A DNA stretch of 30,534 nucleotides from a virus: positions 1-30,534 of IMG/VR virus record IMGVR_UViG_3300021197_001302. One strand, 5' to 3'. The translations under genes were made by a program, and so were the position numbers. The notes under the pieces were generated by a model that did no database searches, had not been told where the DNA came from, and saw only the letters and a program-made list of their open reading frames with translations. Positions 17,604 through 24,406 of this stretch are shown here, piece by piece (within the stretch, counting starts at the first letter, position 1; each line of letters starts with the position of its first letter).

Positions 17604-18251
17604 ATGAAACTCATTACAGAAACTGTAGAAAATGTCAAATTCTTGACAGAAGATACCGAAGAAGGAAAGAAAAATTACTTCATCGAAGGTGTCTTTATGC
17701 AGGCTGAAACTGCGAACAAAAACGGTAGAGTCTACCCAGTCAAAACACTTCAAAAAGAAGTGAAGCGATACAACAAAGAATTCGTCAAGTCTGGTCGTGC
17801 AATGGGTGAACTTGGTCATCCAGAAGGACCACAACTAAACCTTGAACGAGTATCTCATATCATCAAAGAACTCAAAGAAGATGATAACAACATCGTCGGA
17901 AAAGCCAAGATTCTAGACACTCCTTATGGTTCAATCGTAAAGAACCTAATCGACGAAGGTGCTAAACTCGGAGTCTCGTCTAGAGGAATGGGTTCTCTTA
18001 AGAAGAACGACGAAGGTATCAACGAAGTTCAGGATGACTTCATGCTTGCTGCCGTGGACATTGTTGCTGACCCCTCCGCTCCAAATGCCTTTGTAAATGG
18101 TATTATGGAAGGTAAGGAATGGGTCTGGAACAATGGTATTTTTGAGCCACAAGAACTCGAAGAATCCGTAAAAGAATTAACTAGAGCAGACAAAAGAATG
18201 CTAGAAGAAGCCAAGATTGCCATCTTCAGAAAATTCATGTCAAGGCTTTGA
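17604..18251 (+). CDS. gp21: Prohead core scaffold protease gp21
   Basis: 215 aa (T4 gp21 is 212). The ATG at 17604 follows AGAGGAG. Motifs are 'FIEGVFMQAETANKNGRVYP', 'GRAMGELGHPEG' with candidate catalytic H72, 'KLGVSSRGMGSL' with candidate nucleophile S125 or S126, and 'DIVADPSAPNAFV'. These match the herpesvirus-assemblin-like serine protease family of phage proheads. It cleaves gp22, core proteins and the gp23 propeptide at (L/I)-x-E sites during maturation (established for T4). Confidence 0.95.
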   Translation: MKLITETVENVKFLTEDTEEGKKNYFIEGVFMQAETANKNGRVYPVKTLQKEVKRYNKEFVKSGRAMGELGHPEGPQLNLERVSHIIKELKEDDNNIVGKAKILDTPYGSIVKNLIDEGAKLGVSSRGMGSLKKNDEGINEVQDDFMLAAVDIVADPSAPNAFVNGIMEGKEWVWNNGIFEPQELEESVKELTRADKRMLEEAKIAIFRKFMSRL

Positions 18252-18255
18252 AATA

Positions 18256-18263
18256 TATAAATA
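18256..18263 (+). promoter_or_regulatory. T4-type late promoter box TATAAATA upstream of gp22
   Basis: Exact consensus 5 bases after the gp21 stop and 34 bases before the gp22 ATG. Confidence 0.65.
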
Positions 18264-18297
18264 GAATAGTCACTAACTGCAATCAAGGAGAACTAAC

Positions 18298-19329
18298 ATG
18301 TCTGAAAAATTAGACCCAATCGCAGCCGCTAAGGCAGTTCTCATGTCTGAAGCATCCGACGAAGAGGCAATCGGCGGTAAAGATACCAAAGATGTCACAG
18401 GAAAAGGTGTTGAAGTCATGAAGCCAAAAGCGACTGACAACAAGAAGAATAAGAAGGAACTCGACGCCGAAGCATCTGATGCAGAAGCAGAAGTAGTCGA
18501 TGACCCTAAAACACTCGCAGGTGCAAAGGAAGCCGAAAAGGTTGCCGTTGAATCTGTTGAGACTGAAGTAGACGATACCATTAAAGAACATATGGACGCT
18601 CTCTTTGGTGGAGAAGAAATCTCTGAAGACTTCCGCAACAAGGCAGAGGTCATCTTTAAGTCAGCAATCAGCGAAAGAGTAGAAGCAAAGGTTGCTTCCA
18701 TTCAAGAAGAGTTTGATGCTAAACTTGAAACAGAGACACAGCAAATCGCAGAAGAACTCACCAATAAACTTGATGAGTATCTCAACTACGTCATTAAGGA
18801 ATGGGCTGAAGAAAACGAAGTCGCAATTGAGCATGGACTCAAGAACGAAATCTCAGAATCCTTCATCACAGACCTTCGTGGACTGTTCGAGAAGCATGAC
18901 ATCTCTGTACCTGAAGGTCAGTACGATGCACTCGAAGAAGCAAACACTAAGGTTGCCGCTCTCGAAGAGAAACTCAACGAGCAACTTGAAAAGAATTCAA
19001 AACTAGTTTCAGATTCAGAGAAACTAGAAAGAGATAAGATTTTCGCAGAGTCATGTGAAGGTCTAGTAGATACCGACCGAGAAAAACTACAGAGTCTTGC
19101 AGAAGGTCTTGAGTTTGATAGCACTGAGCAGTACGCTGAGAAACTTGCTATTCTCAAGGAGTCTTACTTTGCAGAAGAGACTGTAGTTTCAGAAGAAACT
19201 GTCGAAGAGGCAAAAGACCTTAACGAAGCAGTCACTCCTGTCAAGACTGGTACGGTAATGGATAGATACGCATCTTCCTTATCTCGACTTCAATCACGAC
19301 CACGAATTTCAACCCAAATTACTAAGTAA
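18298..19329 (+). CDS. gp22: Prohead core scaffold protein gp22
   Basis: 343 aa (T4 gp22 is 269). The ATG at 18298 follows AAGGAGA. It is strongly acidic with a Lys/Glu/Asp-rich disordered N-terminal ~95 residues. A long helical/coiled-coil section runs ~105-300 ('AKVASIQEEFDAKLETETQQ', 'EKLNEQLEKNSKLVSDSEKL'), and the C-terminus is basic ('SLSRLQSRPRISTQITK'). It has several (L/I)-x-E sites for gp21. The scaffold directs gp23 shell assembly and is digested before packaging (established). Position between gp21 and gp23 and composition make the call secure. Confidence 0.92.
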   Translation: MSEKLDPIAAAKAVLMSEASDEEAIGGKDTKDVTGKGVEVMKPKATDNKKNKKELDAEASDAEAEVVDDPKTLAGAKEAEKVAVESVETEVDDTIKEHMDALFGGEEISEDFRNKAEVIFKSAISERVEAKVASIQEEFDAKLETETQQIAEELTNKLDEYLNYVIKEWAEENEVAIEHGLKNEISESFITDLRGLFEKHDISVPEGQYDALEEANTKVAALEEKLNEQLEKNSKLVSDSEKLERDKIFAESCEGLVDTDREKLQSLAEGLEFDSTEQYAEKLAILKESYFAEETVVSEETVEEAKDLNEAVTPVKTGTVMDRYASSLSRLQSRPRISTQITK

Positions 19330-19345
19330 TCAAACTACTAGTTTT

Positions 19346-19353
19346 TATAAATA
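19346..19353 (+). promoter_or_regulatory. T4-type late promoter box TATAAATA upstream of gp23
   Basis: Exact consensus in the 66-base gap between gp22 and gp23, 42 bases before the ATG. With the terminator at 20902-20940 it would allow a monocistronic capsid message. Confidence 0.75.
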
Positions 19354-19395
19354 CTTTAACTAAACTCATCAAGGTTTTAAAAGGAGAACACAGCC

Positions 19396-20859
19396 ATGTC
19401 AGACAATTTACTGACCGAACAACTTCAGAAGAAGTGGCAACCAGTTCTTGAGCATCCTGAGATGCCTGAAATTAAGGACGAGTATCGCAAAGCAACAACT
19501 GCGGTTCTCCTTGAAAATCAGGAACAGGCGCTCAACGAAGCACACGCCAACGCAGTTGGTGGTGGTATGTCACCCCATATCGGCGGAGAAGGCAACATTG
19601 CCGGATTCGACCCGATTCTCATCTCGCTCGTCCGTCGAGCAATGCCTAACCTAATCGCTTACGATATCTGCGGTGTCCAGCCAATGACTGGTCCTACCGG
19701 ACTTATCTTTGCGATGCGTGCTAAGTTTGCAAACAACGCAGGTACTGGTCTAGGTGGAGCCTCAACTCACGAAGCATTCTACAGCGAGCCAGGTAACTCT
19801 GGTGGTGGTTCAGGTGACCACCTTGCCGCTTCGACTAACCAAGTTGTACGCGGTGCAACACAAGGTACTTACCTCACAGATGACCCACTGGGTCTTGACA
19901 CCACCAGCGGCGAAGGTGCCAACTACCTTGGTCTTTCCGGTGGTTATCAGGTAGGTTCTGGTCACAGCACTGCTGTTGCTGAAGGTCTTATCCCACAGAA
20001 GATGGGATTCAGTATCGAGCGTGTTGCTGTTGAAGCACACTCCCGTGCATTGCAAGCAGAGTACACTACTGAACTCGCACAAGACCTCAAGGCTGTTCAC
20101 GGTCTTGACGCTGAAGCAGAACTCGCTAACATTCTTAGCACTGAGATTCTTGCTGAAATCAACCGCGAAGTTATTCGTAACATCAACATCACTGCTGTTC
20201 TTGGTGCATCGCAAGGTGACCTGGCAGTAGCAACCGCTGGTGGTACTGTTGACGGTCGTTCTGCAAGCGCCCCCGCCCCCTTCAATCGTGGTGTCTATGA
20301 CCTTATGCACGACTCCGATGGTCGTTGGAGTGCTGAACGCTTCCGTGGACTTCAGTTCCAGATTGAGCGTGAATGCAACGAAATCGCCAAGCAGACTCGT
20401 AGAGGTAAGGGTAACATCGTCATCTGTTCCTCAGATGTCGCTTCTGCTCTCTCCATGAGTGGTATTCTTGACCACGCACCTGCATTCGGTAACCTCGAAG
20501 TAGATGACACTGGTAACACCTTCGTTGGTGTTCTCAACGGTCGTATCAAGGTCTATGTAGACCCATACGCCGGTGCCAACTACGTCACCGTTGGTTACCG
20601 TGGTTCATCGCAGTATGACGCTGGTGTGTTCTACTGCCCATATGTACCACTACAGATGGCAAGAGCAGTTGATAGCACTACCTATCAGCCCAAGATTGCT
20701 TTCAAGACTCGTTACGGTCTTGTTAACAACCCATTCGCTAAGGGTGCTAATACCCCCGGATTCACTAAGGGTGAAACACCACTCGAAGTTCGTGCGAATG
20801 AGTACTACAGAATCTTCCGAGTTGATAACCTACACGGTATGAACACAGGTGACGTTTGA
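19396..20859 (+). CDS. gp23: Major capsid protein gp23 (precursor)
   Basis: 487 aa (T4 gp23 is 521). The ATG at 19396 follows AAAAGGAGA. Diagnostic segments are 'VRRAMPNLIAYDICGVQPMT', 'GPTGLIFAMRAKF', 'GFSIERVAVEAHSRALQAEY', 'LDAEAELANILSTEILAEIN' and 'YYRIFRVDNLHGM'. The N-terminal propeptide carries 'ALNEAHA'; L46-N47-E48 fits the gp21 (L/I)-x-E cleavage rule, giving a propeptide of ~48 residues against 65 in T4. Arg codons CGT/CGC and C-ending codons are much more frequent than in neighbouring genes, as expected for the most abundant virion protein. No gp24-like vertex paralogue is in the window. Confidence 0.97.
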   Translation: MSDNLLTEQLQKKWQPVLEHPEMPEIKDEYRKATTAVLLENQEQALNEAHANAVGGGMSPHIGGEGNIAGFDPILISLVRRAMPNLIAYDICGVQPMTGPTGLIFAMRAKFANNAGTGLGGASTHEAFYSEPGNSGGGSGDHLAASTNQVVRGATQGTYLTDDPLGLDTTSGEGANYLGLSGGYQVGSGHSTAVAEGLIPQKMGFSIERVAVEAHSRALQAEYTTELAQDLKAVHGLDAEAELANILSTEILAEINREVIRNINITAVLGASQGDLAVATAGGTVDGRSASAPAPFNRGVYDLMHDSDGRWSAERFRGLQFQIERECNEIAKQTRRGKGNIVICSSDVASALSMSGILDHAPAFGNLEVDDTGNTFVGVLNGRIKVYVDPYAGANYVTVGYRGSSQYDAGVFYCPYVPLQMARAVDSTTYQPKIAFKTRYGLVNNPFAKGANTPGFTKGETPLEVRANEYYRIFRVDNLHGMNTGDV

Positions 20860-20883
20860 TTCTGATTGAAAAAGATTAAATTA

Positions 20884-20900
20884 GTCGGACTTAACCCGAC
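20884..20900 (+). other. Small hairpin preceding the gp23 terminator
   Basis: GTCGG (20884-20888) pairs with CCGAC (20896-20900) around a 7-base loop, 24 bases after the gp23 stop and directly before the terminator stem. It may stabilise the message 3' end. Confidence 0.4.
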
Positions 20901-20901
20901 G

Positions 20902-20940
20902 AGCCCCGAAGTTTCCGAAAGGACTTCGGGGTTCTTTTTT
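20902..20940 (+). terminator. Intrinsic terminator after gp23
   Basis: CCCCGAAGT (20904-20912) pairs with ACTTCGGGG (20923-20931). TCC/GGA pairing continues above a small bulge and ends in a GAAA tetraloop. The T-tract TTCTTTTTT (20932-20940) follows. This is a canonical rho-independent terminator; it closes the capsid transcription unit. Confidence 0.9.
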
Positions 20941-20947
20941 ATACATA
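20940..20947 (+). promoter_or_regulatory. Candidate late promoter variant TATACATA after the gp23 terminator
   Basis: 7/8 match to TATAAATA, starting at the last T of the terminator T-tract and 33 bases before the ATG at 20981. It is followed by CTATAG, as in the gp19 upstream region. It would restart transcription for the following small genes. Confidence 0.45.
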
Positions 20948-20980
20948 CTATAGAGAGATATTCTTTTAGGAGAGATAAAC

Positions 20981-21202
20981 ATGGTGGCATCAGGCGGAAA
21001 CTTTTCATTTGGAACTAGTAGTGGTGGTGGAGGAGGTAATCCAACACCAGCAACAGGTGGTAATTCTGGAAGACAAAACTCTACCACAGCCGCACCAGTG
21101 ACCAACAACAAAATGAGTAAAGCACCCAGTACTGGATTTCAAAAGAAAAAGAAAAAAGGCGCTGATGGTGGAACACCCAAAGCACCCCAAACAGGAGCAT
21201 AA
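20981..21202 (+). CDS. Small Gly/Ser/Thr- and Lys-rich disordered protein
   Basis: 73 aa. The ATG at 20981 follows TTAGGAGAG, an excellent ribosome binding site. The first half is low complexity ('FGTSSGGGGGNPTPATGG'). The second half has a five-lysine run 'GFQKKKKKGADGG' and the C-terminus 'TPKAPQTGA'. It is strongly basic with no hydrophobic core, so probably disordered. It sits between gp23 and a tail-tube-fold gene, in the late region. The downstream neighbour (21206-21379) shares the K-run-Gly-...-QTG ending, so the two look like a duplicated pair. No function is recognised; DNA or capsid interaction is conceivable from charge only. Confidence 0.6.
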   Translation: MVASGGNFSFGTSSGGGGGNPTPATGGNSGRQNSTTAAPVTNNKMSKAPSTGFQKKKKKGADGGTPKAPQTGA

Positions 21203-21205
21203 CAA

Positions 21206-21379
21206 ATGGCAATGCAAAAGTCATCAAAAATATCAACTAGAAATGTAGTAAAACCCAAAGGTGGTTCTGGTAGCAACAACGCACCAACAACCGGCGGAAG
21301 AAGTTCTTCTGGGGAAACGATTAAAAAGAAAAAGGGTAAAGGTGGCGGTGGTATGAACCGAGCCGCACAAACTGGATAA
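21206..21379 (+). CDS. 57-aa Lys/Gly-rich protein, partner of the preceding gene
   Basis: The ATG at 21206 comes 3 bases after the previous stop, with AGGAG at 21193-21197 (8-base spacing). The stop is TAA at 21377-21379, and the next gene starts 6 bases later. The product begins 'MAMQKSSKISTRNVVKPKGG', has Ser/Gly/Thr low complexity, then 'ETIKKKKGKGGGGMNRAAQTG'. It shares with its neighbour a lysine run followed by glycines and a C-terminal A(P)QTG. The strong Shine-Dalgarno and tight packing argue for a real gene despite its size. No family is recognised. Confidence 0.55.
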   Translation: MAMQKSSKISTRNVVKPKGGSGSNNAPTTGGRSSSGETIKKKKGKGGGGMNRAAQTG

Positions 21380-21385
21380 TAAATC

Positions 21386-21946
21386 ATGTCCAAGAAAAAA
21401 GACGTTAATATTCAAAGTTACTTGCCGGGAGGTACTGGAGATTTTCTCACAGATGCTCCCGACAAGATTAACTTTGTACAACAACCTGCATTTAAGTTTA
21501 TTCTTAACAGGACACCGAAACTATCTTTCATGTGTCAGAGAGTAAACTTACCCGGTATTGGTGTTGAAGAATTAACCTTTGCAACACAAAGAGGCTTTCA
21601 AGGAATTCCTATTGCGGGTGCGGCTCAATTAGATGATTTTGAAATATCATTTGCAGTTGAGGAAGACCTTACCAACTGGCGAGAAATCTATGATTGGATT
21701 CATAGTATCACAACAGTGAAGGATACCAAATCATACGAAACGATAAACAACCACTATTCTCAAGCGGAACTCATAATCTTGAATAGTGCAATGAAGCCAA
21801 ACTACAGAGTTTCGTTTGAAAATATTTTCCCAAAAACACTATCCGGTATTGAATTTGATGCCACTGTTGGTACAATAGAGACTACGCAGGCAACTGCAAC
21901 ATTCGCCTATACATCATATGAGGTGGAAAAACTCGAATCCCCGTGA
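21386..21946 (+). CDS. Second tail-tube-fold protein (gp3-type terminator or gp19 paralogue)
   Basis: 186 aa. The core follows the tube pattern seen in gp19 here: 'AFKFILNRTPKLSFMCQRVN', 'LPGIGVEELTFATQRGFQGI', 'DDFEISFAVEEDLTNWREI', 'YDWIHSI', and C-terminal beta strands 'TQATATFAYTSYEVEKL'. In cyanophage-type T4-like genomes the gene between gp23 and uvsY is, as I recall, the tail completion protein gp3 (T4 gp3 is 176 aa), which fits length and position. A baseplate tube initiator of the gp54 kind is the alternative. The tube fold is well supported; the exact T4 equivalent is not. No strong Shine-Dalgarno is visible, so translation may couple to the small gene 6 bases upstream. Confidence 0.65.
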   Translation: MSKKKDVNIQSYLPGGTGDFLTDAPDKINFVQQPAFKFILNRTPKLSFMCQRVNLPGIGVEELTFATQRGFQGIPIAGAAQLDDFEISFAVEEDLTNWREIYDWIHSITTVKDTKSYETINNHYSQAELIILNSAMKPNYRVSFENIFPKTLSGIEFDATVGTIETTQATATFAYTSYEVEKLESP

Positions 21947-21957
21947 GGTAATTTTTT

Positions 21958-22392
21958 ATGAAATTTGATGACATCCGCAAAATGGCAACTGCGGACATGA
22001 AGGTTGATGGAACTGAACTTGATATCGAAGCACTCAAGATTCCACAACTACACAACAAGTACTTGAACATATACCACGACGAAAGACTTCGACTGAAACA
22101 AATGCGTTCTCAGTTAAAGGAACTTATGCGTGATAAATGGGAATACTATAGTGGAAAGATGAGTGAAGAAGAACTATCCTCTCGGGGATGGGAACCTTTC
22201 CAATTGAAAGTACTGAAGTCCGACCTCGATAGATACATTGATGCAGACAAGTCCGTCATGGTAGAGAATGATAAAATCGCATACCAAGAAGAAAAGGTAG
22301 ACTACTTACAGGCTGTTCTTAAATCAATAACATCCCGTGGTTGGGATATTAAAAATGCTATTGAGTGGAGAAAGTTTATAAATGGAATATGA
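21958..22392 (+). CDS. uvsY: Recombination mediator UvsY
   Basis: 144 aa (T4 UvsY is 137). The ATG at 21958 follows GAGG. It is a helical protein with 'LHNKYLNIYHDERLRLKQMR', 'KWEYYSGKMSEEEL' and 'AVLKSITSRGWDIKNAIEWR', the last corresponding to the 'I.SRGFAIK....R.F' ending of T4 UvsY. UvsY helps load the UvsX recombinase onto gp32-coated ssDNA (established); uvsX is not in this window. It overlaps the deaminase gene by 11 bases and is followed by uvsW, so recombination and nucleotide genes are linked. Confidence 0.9.
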   Translation: MKFDDIRKMATADMKVDGTELDIEALKIPQLHNKYLNIYHDERLRLKQMRSQLKELMRDKWEYYSGKMSEEELSSRGWEPFQLKVLKSDLDRYIDADKSVMVENDKIAYQEEKVDYLQAVLKSITSRGWDIKNAIEWRKFINGI

Positions 22393-22894
22393 TTTTCAAT
22401 CCGACCCAATGCATCCAATCTATTTGAAGTATGCATACGAGACTGCTCAAAATAAATCAACAGACCCCAGAACACAGAATGGGGCTGTTCTTGTTGACCA
22501 TTCCCTTGGTTTGATTGCAAGTGACGCGAACAGATTTCCTGATAATGTAAATGACACTGAAGATAGATGGACTAATGAAAACAAATACCATTTCGTTGAA
22601 CACGCCGAAAGAAACACAATATACAAGGCAATCCGTTCTGGTTATTCCCCGGAAAATTTAACACTATACTGTCCATTCTATGCCTGTTCTGATTGTGCAA
22701 GAGCAATCATTCAAACAGGAATCAAGCGTGTGGTGGGTCATAAAGAGTATATGGATTTAATGCCTGATAGATGGAAGACTAGTTGTAGTATTGGTCATAC
22801 CATGATGCAGGAAGCAGGAGTTAGGTGTTTTTTCTGGTCGGGTAAAATAGGAGGAGTATCCATCCGAGTGGATGGTAATATATTTGAACCCTAA
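22382..22894 (+). CDS. Cytidine/deoxycytidylate deaminase family protein
   Basis: 170 aa. The ATG lies within the uvsY end, with GGAG upstream. The zinc site is visible: H74-A-E76 in 'VEHAERNTIY', then C102 and C105 in 'YACSDCARAI'. The family's usual PCxxC has Ala in place of Pro. 'IIQTGIKRVVG' follows, as in T4 gene cd. T4 dCMP deaminase (193 aa) makes dUMP for dTMP synthesis; this is the likeliest role, but substrate cannot be fixed from sequence and the N-terminus is shorter. The gene lies between uvsY and uvsW, which are usually adjacent. Confidence 0.85.
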   Translation: MEYDFQSDPMHPIYLKYAYETAQNKSTDPRTQNGAVLVDHSLGLIASDANRFPDNVNDTEDRWTNENKYHFVEHAERNTIYKAIRSGYSPENLTLYCPFYACSDCARAIIQTGIKRVVGHKEYMDLMPDRWKTSCSIGHTMMQEAGVRCFFWSGKIGGVSIRVDGNIFEP

Positions 22895-22901
22895 ATAGTA
22901 T

Positions 22902-24398
22902 ATGGCAGACATTACTATAAAACAGTGCGACAGCGTGAATGTATCGGTTAGTTGTGAGAGAAGTCTCGCAAAAGAACTATCCGATTTTTTTACGTTCAAA
23001 GTACCGGGTTTTCAGTTTATGCCTGCATACAAAAACAAAATGTGGGATGGTACAATTAAACTATACAATATGTTTTCAGAACATTTGTATGCCGGACTTT
23101 TAGACTATGTAAAATTATTCTGCGAAGAGCGAGGATATAGTCTGGACATCGATGAAGCACTCAATCCTCAAAACATTGTGACCCCCGACCAAGTAAAGAA
23201 ATTTATCAATGAACATCTTCAGCCTGTAGTAAACAAAGATAGAATTTATCCACACGACCATCAGATTGATGCGGTTACTCATGCAATAAACAAAAATAGA
23301 TGCCTTCTTTTATCTCCGACTGGTTCCGGTAAGTCCTTAATGATTTACTCCCTTGTTCGTTACTATATGGATAAGATTCCATCGGATAAGAAAATTCTAA
23401 TTATTGTTCCGACAACTTCACTCGTTACTCAGATGTACTCTGACTTTCAAGAGTATTCCACAGGTGATGTAAACTTCGATTCGAATCAGGAATGCCATAC
23501 CGTCTTTGCAGGACAAGATAAAATAAACGACAGTAAAATTATCATAAGCACATGGCAGAGCATATACAAAATGCCTAAAAAGTACTTTGATAATTTCGGA
23601 GCAGTGTTTGGTGACGAGTGTCACTTGTTCAAAGCAAAGTCATTGACAACAATAATGACAAAACTAATTGACTGTCCGTATCGAATCGGAACTACAGGAA
23701 CCCTAGATGGAACACAGACCCACAAATTGGTAATCGAAGGTCTGTTTGGTGTTGCGAAGAAAGTAGTGGATACCAAAAAATTAATGGATGAAGATTTACT
23801 TGCATCTCTTAGTATCGATTGTATTCTTCTAGACCACGAACAAGAAGACAGAAAAATCGTATCAAAGTTGAAATATTTTGATGAGTTAGAATGGATTGTA
23901 ATGAACCAGAAACGCAATGATTTCATTGCAAATATGGCAAAAAACCTAAAAGGTAATACTCTGATACTCTTTCAACTCGTAGAGAAACATGGAAAACACC
24001 TAAATAAGTTGATGGAATCTGTTTGTTCAAATCATAAAGTTTTCTTTGTACATGGGGGAACCGCCGTTGAGGACAGAGAAGCAGTTCGTAAAATTACAGA
24101 AGAAAATGAAAATGCAATTATCGTTGCGTCTTATGGAACATTTTCGACAGGCATCTCAATACGCAGATTGCACAACATCATTTTTGCCAGTCCTTCAAAG
24201 TCTAGGGTGAGGGTTCTACAGTCAATCGGAAGACAGTTACGAAAATCGGAACACAAAGATATGGCTAGACTATATGATATTGGAGATGACCTGTCTTGGA
24301 AGAGCAGAAAAAATCATACGCTAAAGCACTTCATTGAAAGAATGAAACTCTACAACGCAGAACGATTTGATTATCGTTCAATTAAAATAAAACTCTAG
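22902..24398 (+). CDS. uvsW: UvsW superfamily-2 helicase
   Basis: 498 aa (T4 UvsW is 503). N-terminal ~120 residues carry 'FTFKVPGFQFMPAYKNKMWD', the small substrate-binding domain of UvsW. Motif I is 'LSPTGSGKS' with K144. Motif II is 'GDECH' (D238-H241). Motif III is 'GTTGT'. Motif VI is 'QSIGRQLRK' (440-448). UvsW unwinds and branch-migrates recombination and fork structures and shifts T4 from origin-dependent to recombination-dependent replication (established). No clear Shine-Dalgarno precedes the ATG, which is 7 bases after the deaminase stop. Confidence 0.95.
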   Translation: MADITIKQCDSVNVSVSCERSLAKELSDFFTFKVPGFQFMPAYKNKMWDGTIKLYNMFSEHLYAGLLDYVKLFCEERGYSLDIDEALNPQNIVTPDQVKKFINEHLQPVVNKDRIYPHDHQIDAVTHAINKNRCLLLSPTGSGKSLMIYSLVRYYMDKIPSDKKILIIVPTTSLVTQMYSDFQEYSTGDVNFDSNQECHTVFAGQDKINDSKIIISTWQSIYKMPKKYFDNFGAVFGDECHLFKAKSLTTIMTKLIDCPYRIGTTGTLDGTQTHKLVIEGLFGVAKKVVDTKKLMDEDLLASLSIDCILLDHEQEDRKIVSKLKYFDELEWIVMNQKRNDFIANMAKNLKGNTLILFQLVEKHGKHLNKLMESVCSNHKVFFVHGGTAVEDREAVRKITEENENAIIVASYGTFSTGISIRRLHNIIFASPSKSRVRVLQSIGRQLRKSEHKDMARLYDIGDDLSWKSRKNHTLKHFIERMKLYNAERFDYRSIKIKL

Positions 24399-24406
24399 GA
24401 GATACG

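Noticed and set aside
17526-17834. Phe/Cys-rich minus strand ORF opposite gp21
   Set aside because: It is the antisense of Glu/Lys-rich codons; composition and position mark it as a shadow.
19810-20310. 166-aa minus strand ORF opposite gp23
   Set aside because: It mirrors the capsid coding frame; the sequence is low in recognisable structure and there is no promoter or ribosome binding site.
22377-22384. TATAAATG resembling a late promoter
   Set aside because: It overlaps the start codon of the deaminase gene, so it cannot serve that gene.
22890-22897. CCTAAATA before uvsW
   Set aside because: It includes the deaminase stop codon and is only 4 bases from the uvsW ATG, too close for a transcript with a usable leader.
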